Shown: positions 7,033 to 7,709 of the stretch, in pieces | Numbering within the stretch: position 1 is the first letter of the stretch | Layout of the letters: each line of letters starts with the position of its first letter | Assembly: GCA_003506275.1 (NCBI GenBank) | Contig: DOBD01000167.1 | Span: forward strand, 1 to 7,709 | Reading direction: 5' to 3' | Length of the DNA: 7,709 bases | Source of the DNA: Bacteroidales bacterium | GTDB lineage: Bacteria > Bacteroidota > Bacteroidia > Bacteroidales > UBA1402 | The notes under the pieces: model-generated | Database searches by the model: none | What the model was told of the DNA's origin: nothing | What the model saw: the letters and a program-made list of their open reading frames with translations, nothing else | Made by a program: the position numbers and the translations under genes

Positions 7033-7709
7033 ATGGACTACGCGTTCCTACAACATTATTGGTGGTTTATCATCGCCCTGCTGGGCGGCCTCCTGGTTTT
7101 TCTGTTGTTCGTTCAAGGTGGGCAAACCCTGCTGTATCAAGTGGGAAAAACACAGCTTGAGCAAACCATGCTGATCAATACGCTGGGGCGTAAATGGGAA
7201 TTCACGTTCACAACCCTGGTCACTTTTGGTGGTGCCTTATTTGCCGCTTTCCCCTTGTATTACGCCACCAGTTTCGGTGGAGCATACTGGCTATGGATGC
7301 TCATTCTGTTCTGTTTCATCATCCAGGCTGTTTCCTACGAATACCGGATGAAGAAGGGGAACTTATTGGGACAACGTACCTATGAAGCCTTTCTGATGAT
7401 CAATGGTGTGGGTGGTTTGGTTTTCCTGGGTGTCGCCGTTGGTATGTTTTTTACCGGAGGGGATTTTCTCATCAACAAAAGCAACCTGGCCAATCCGGGC
7501 AACCCCGTCATCGCCAGCTGGGCCAATCCCTGGCACGGCTTGGAAGCCATATTAAACATCCAGAACCTACTGTTGGGACTGACGCTTTTCTTTCTGGCCA
7601 GAACGCAAGCCGCCCTCTATTTCATCAACAGCATTGACCATGAGGCCATCGTGTTGCGCGCACGCCAGCATATGAAACGGAATGCCGTGCCCTTCCTCCT
7701 GCTTTTTGT
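7033..7709 (+). CDS. cydB: Cytochrome bd oxidase subunit II, N-terminal part (cut by window edge)
   Basis: The ATG at 7033 opens a frame that reaches the right edge: 225 complete codons of an expected 380 or so. It begins MDYAFLQHYWWFIIALLGG, closely like Bacteroidota CydB, and keeps the family blocks TMLINTLGRKWE (45-56), GGALFAAFPLYYA (66-78), SYEYRMK (101-107), NPWHGLEAILNIQNLLLG (165-182) and ALYFINSI (194-201). About five or six transmembrane helices are visible. CydB carries no heme ligand; it pairs with CydA and stabilises the oxidase. Compared by eye with E. coli CydB, the D26/D29 pair of TDGFD reads Q28/Q31 here, D58 reads E56 and D105 reads E103. There is no Shine-Dalgarno sequence before the start. 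It follows cydA by 15 bases and is surely in the same operon. The absence of a stop is due to the window edge, not a defect. Confidence 0.97.
   Translation, partial: MDYAFLQHYWWFIIALLGGLLVFLLFVQGGQTLLYQVGKTQLEQTMLINTLGRKWEFTFTTLVTFGGALFAAFPLYYATSFGGAYWLWMLILFCFIIQAVSYEYRMKKGNLLGQRTYEAFLMINGVGGLVFLGVAVGMFFTGGDFLINKSNLANPGNPVIASWANPWHGLEAILNIQNLLLGLTLFFLARTQAALYFINSIDHEAIVLRARQHMKRNAVPFLLLF

Overview
The window looks like ordinary chromosomal DNA from a member of the Bacteroidota, most likely the order Bacteroidales. Three things point there. The order DUF4492 gene, cydA, cydB is typical of that group. The CydB N-terminus has the group's VQGGQTLL-type sequence. Most + strand genes start without a Shine-Dalgarno sequence. 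I cannot name a genus. There are no RNA genes, mobile elements, CRISPR arrays or large repeats, and no stretch over 300 bases lacks a gene.

The left third (1-2096) reads on the minus strand. At the edge is the N-terminal part of an unrecognised exported protein (1-370). Next come two overlapping folate genes: the class IV aminotransferase/aminodeoxychorismate lyase (pabC-like, 452-1066) and aminodeoxychorismate synthase component I (pabB, 1050-2096). Together they would turn chorismate into 4-aminobenzoate; the glutaminase partner (PabA) is not in the window. A 67-base divergent gap (2097-2163) separates them from the right-hand genes.

The right two thirds (2164-7709) is a tight + strand run. 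It holds a soluble PAS-PAS histidine kinase (2164-3984), a protein with an N-terminal receiver domain fused to a second histidine kinase (4013-5194), a one-helix DUF4492 membrane protein (5226-5444), cydA (5455-7017) and the first 225 codons of cydB (7033 to the edge). Gaps are 28, 31, 10 and 15 bases, with no terminator and no convincing internal promoter, so all five may share a transcript.

Read together, the right side is a cytochrome bd quinol oxidase locus headed by a two-protein phosphorelay with no DNA-binding output domain. The oxidase would reduce oxygen at low concentration using quinol. The two kinases may sense redox or respiratory state, but the signal and final target are inferred, not seen. 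The points most worth a second look are the kinase/oxidase linkage, the DUF4492 protein as a possible small oxidase subunit, and CydB positions where residues acidic in E. coli differ.
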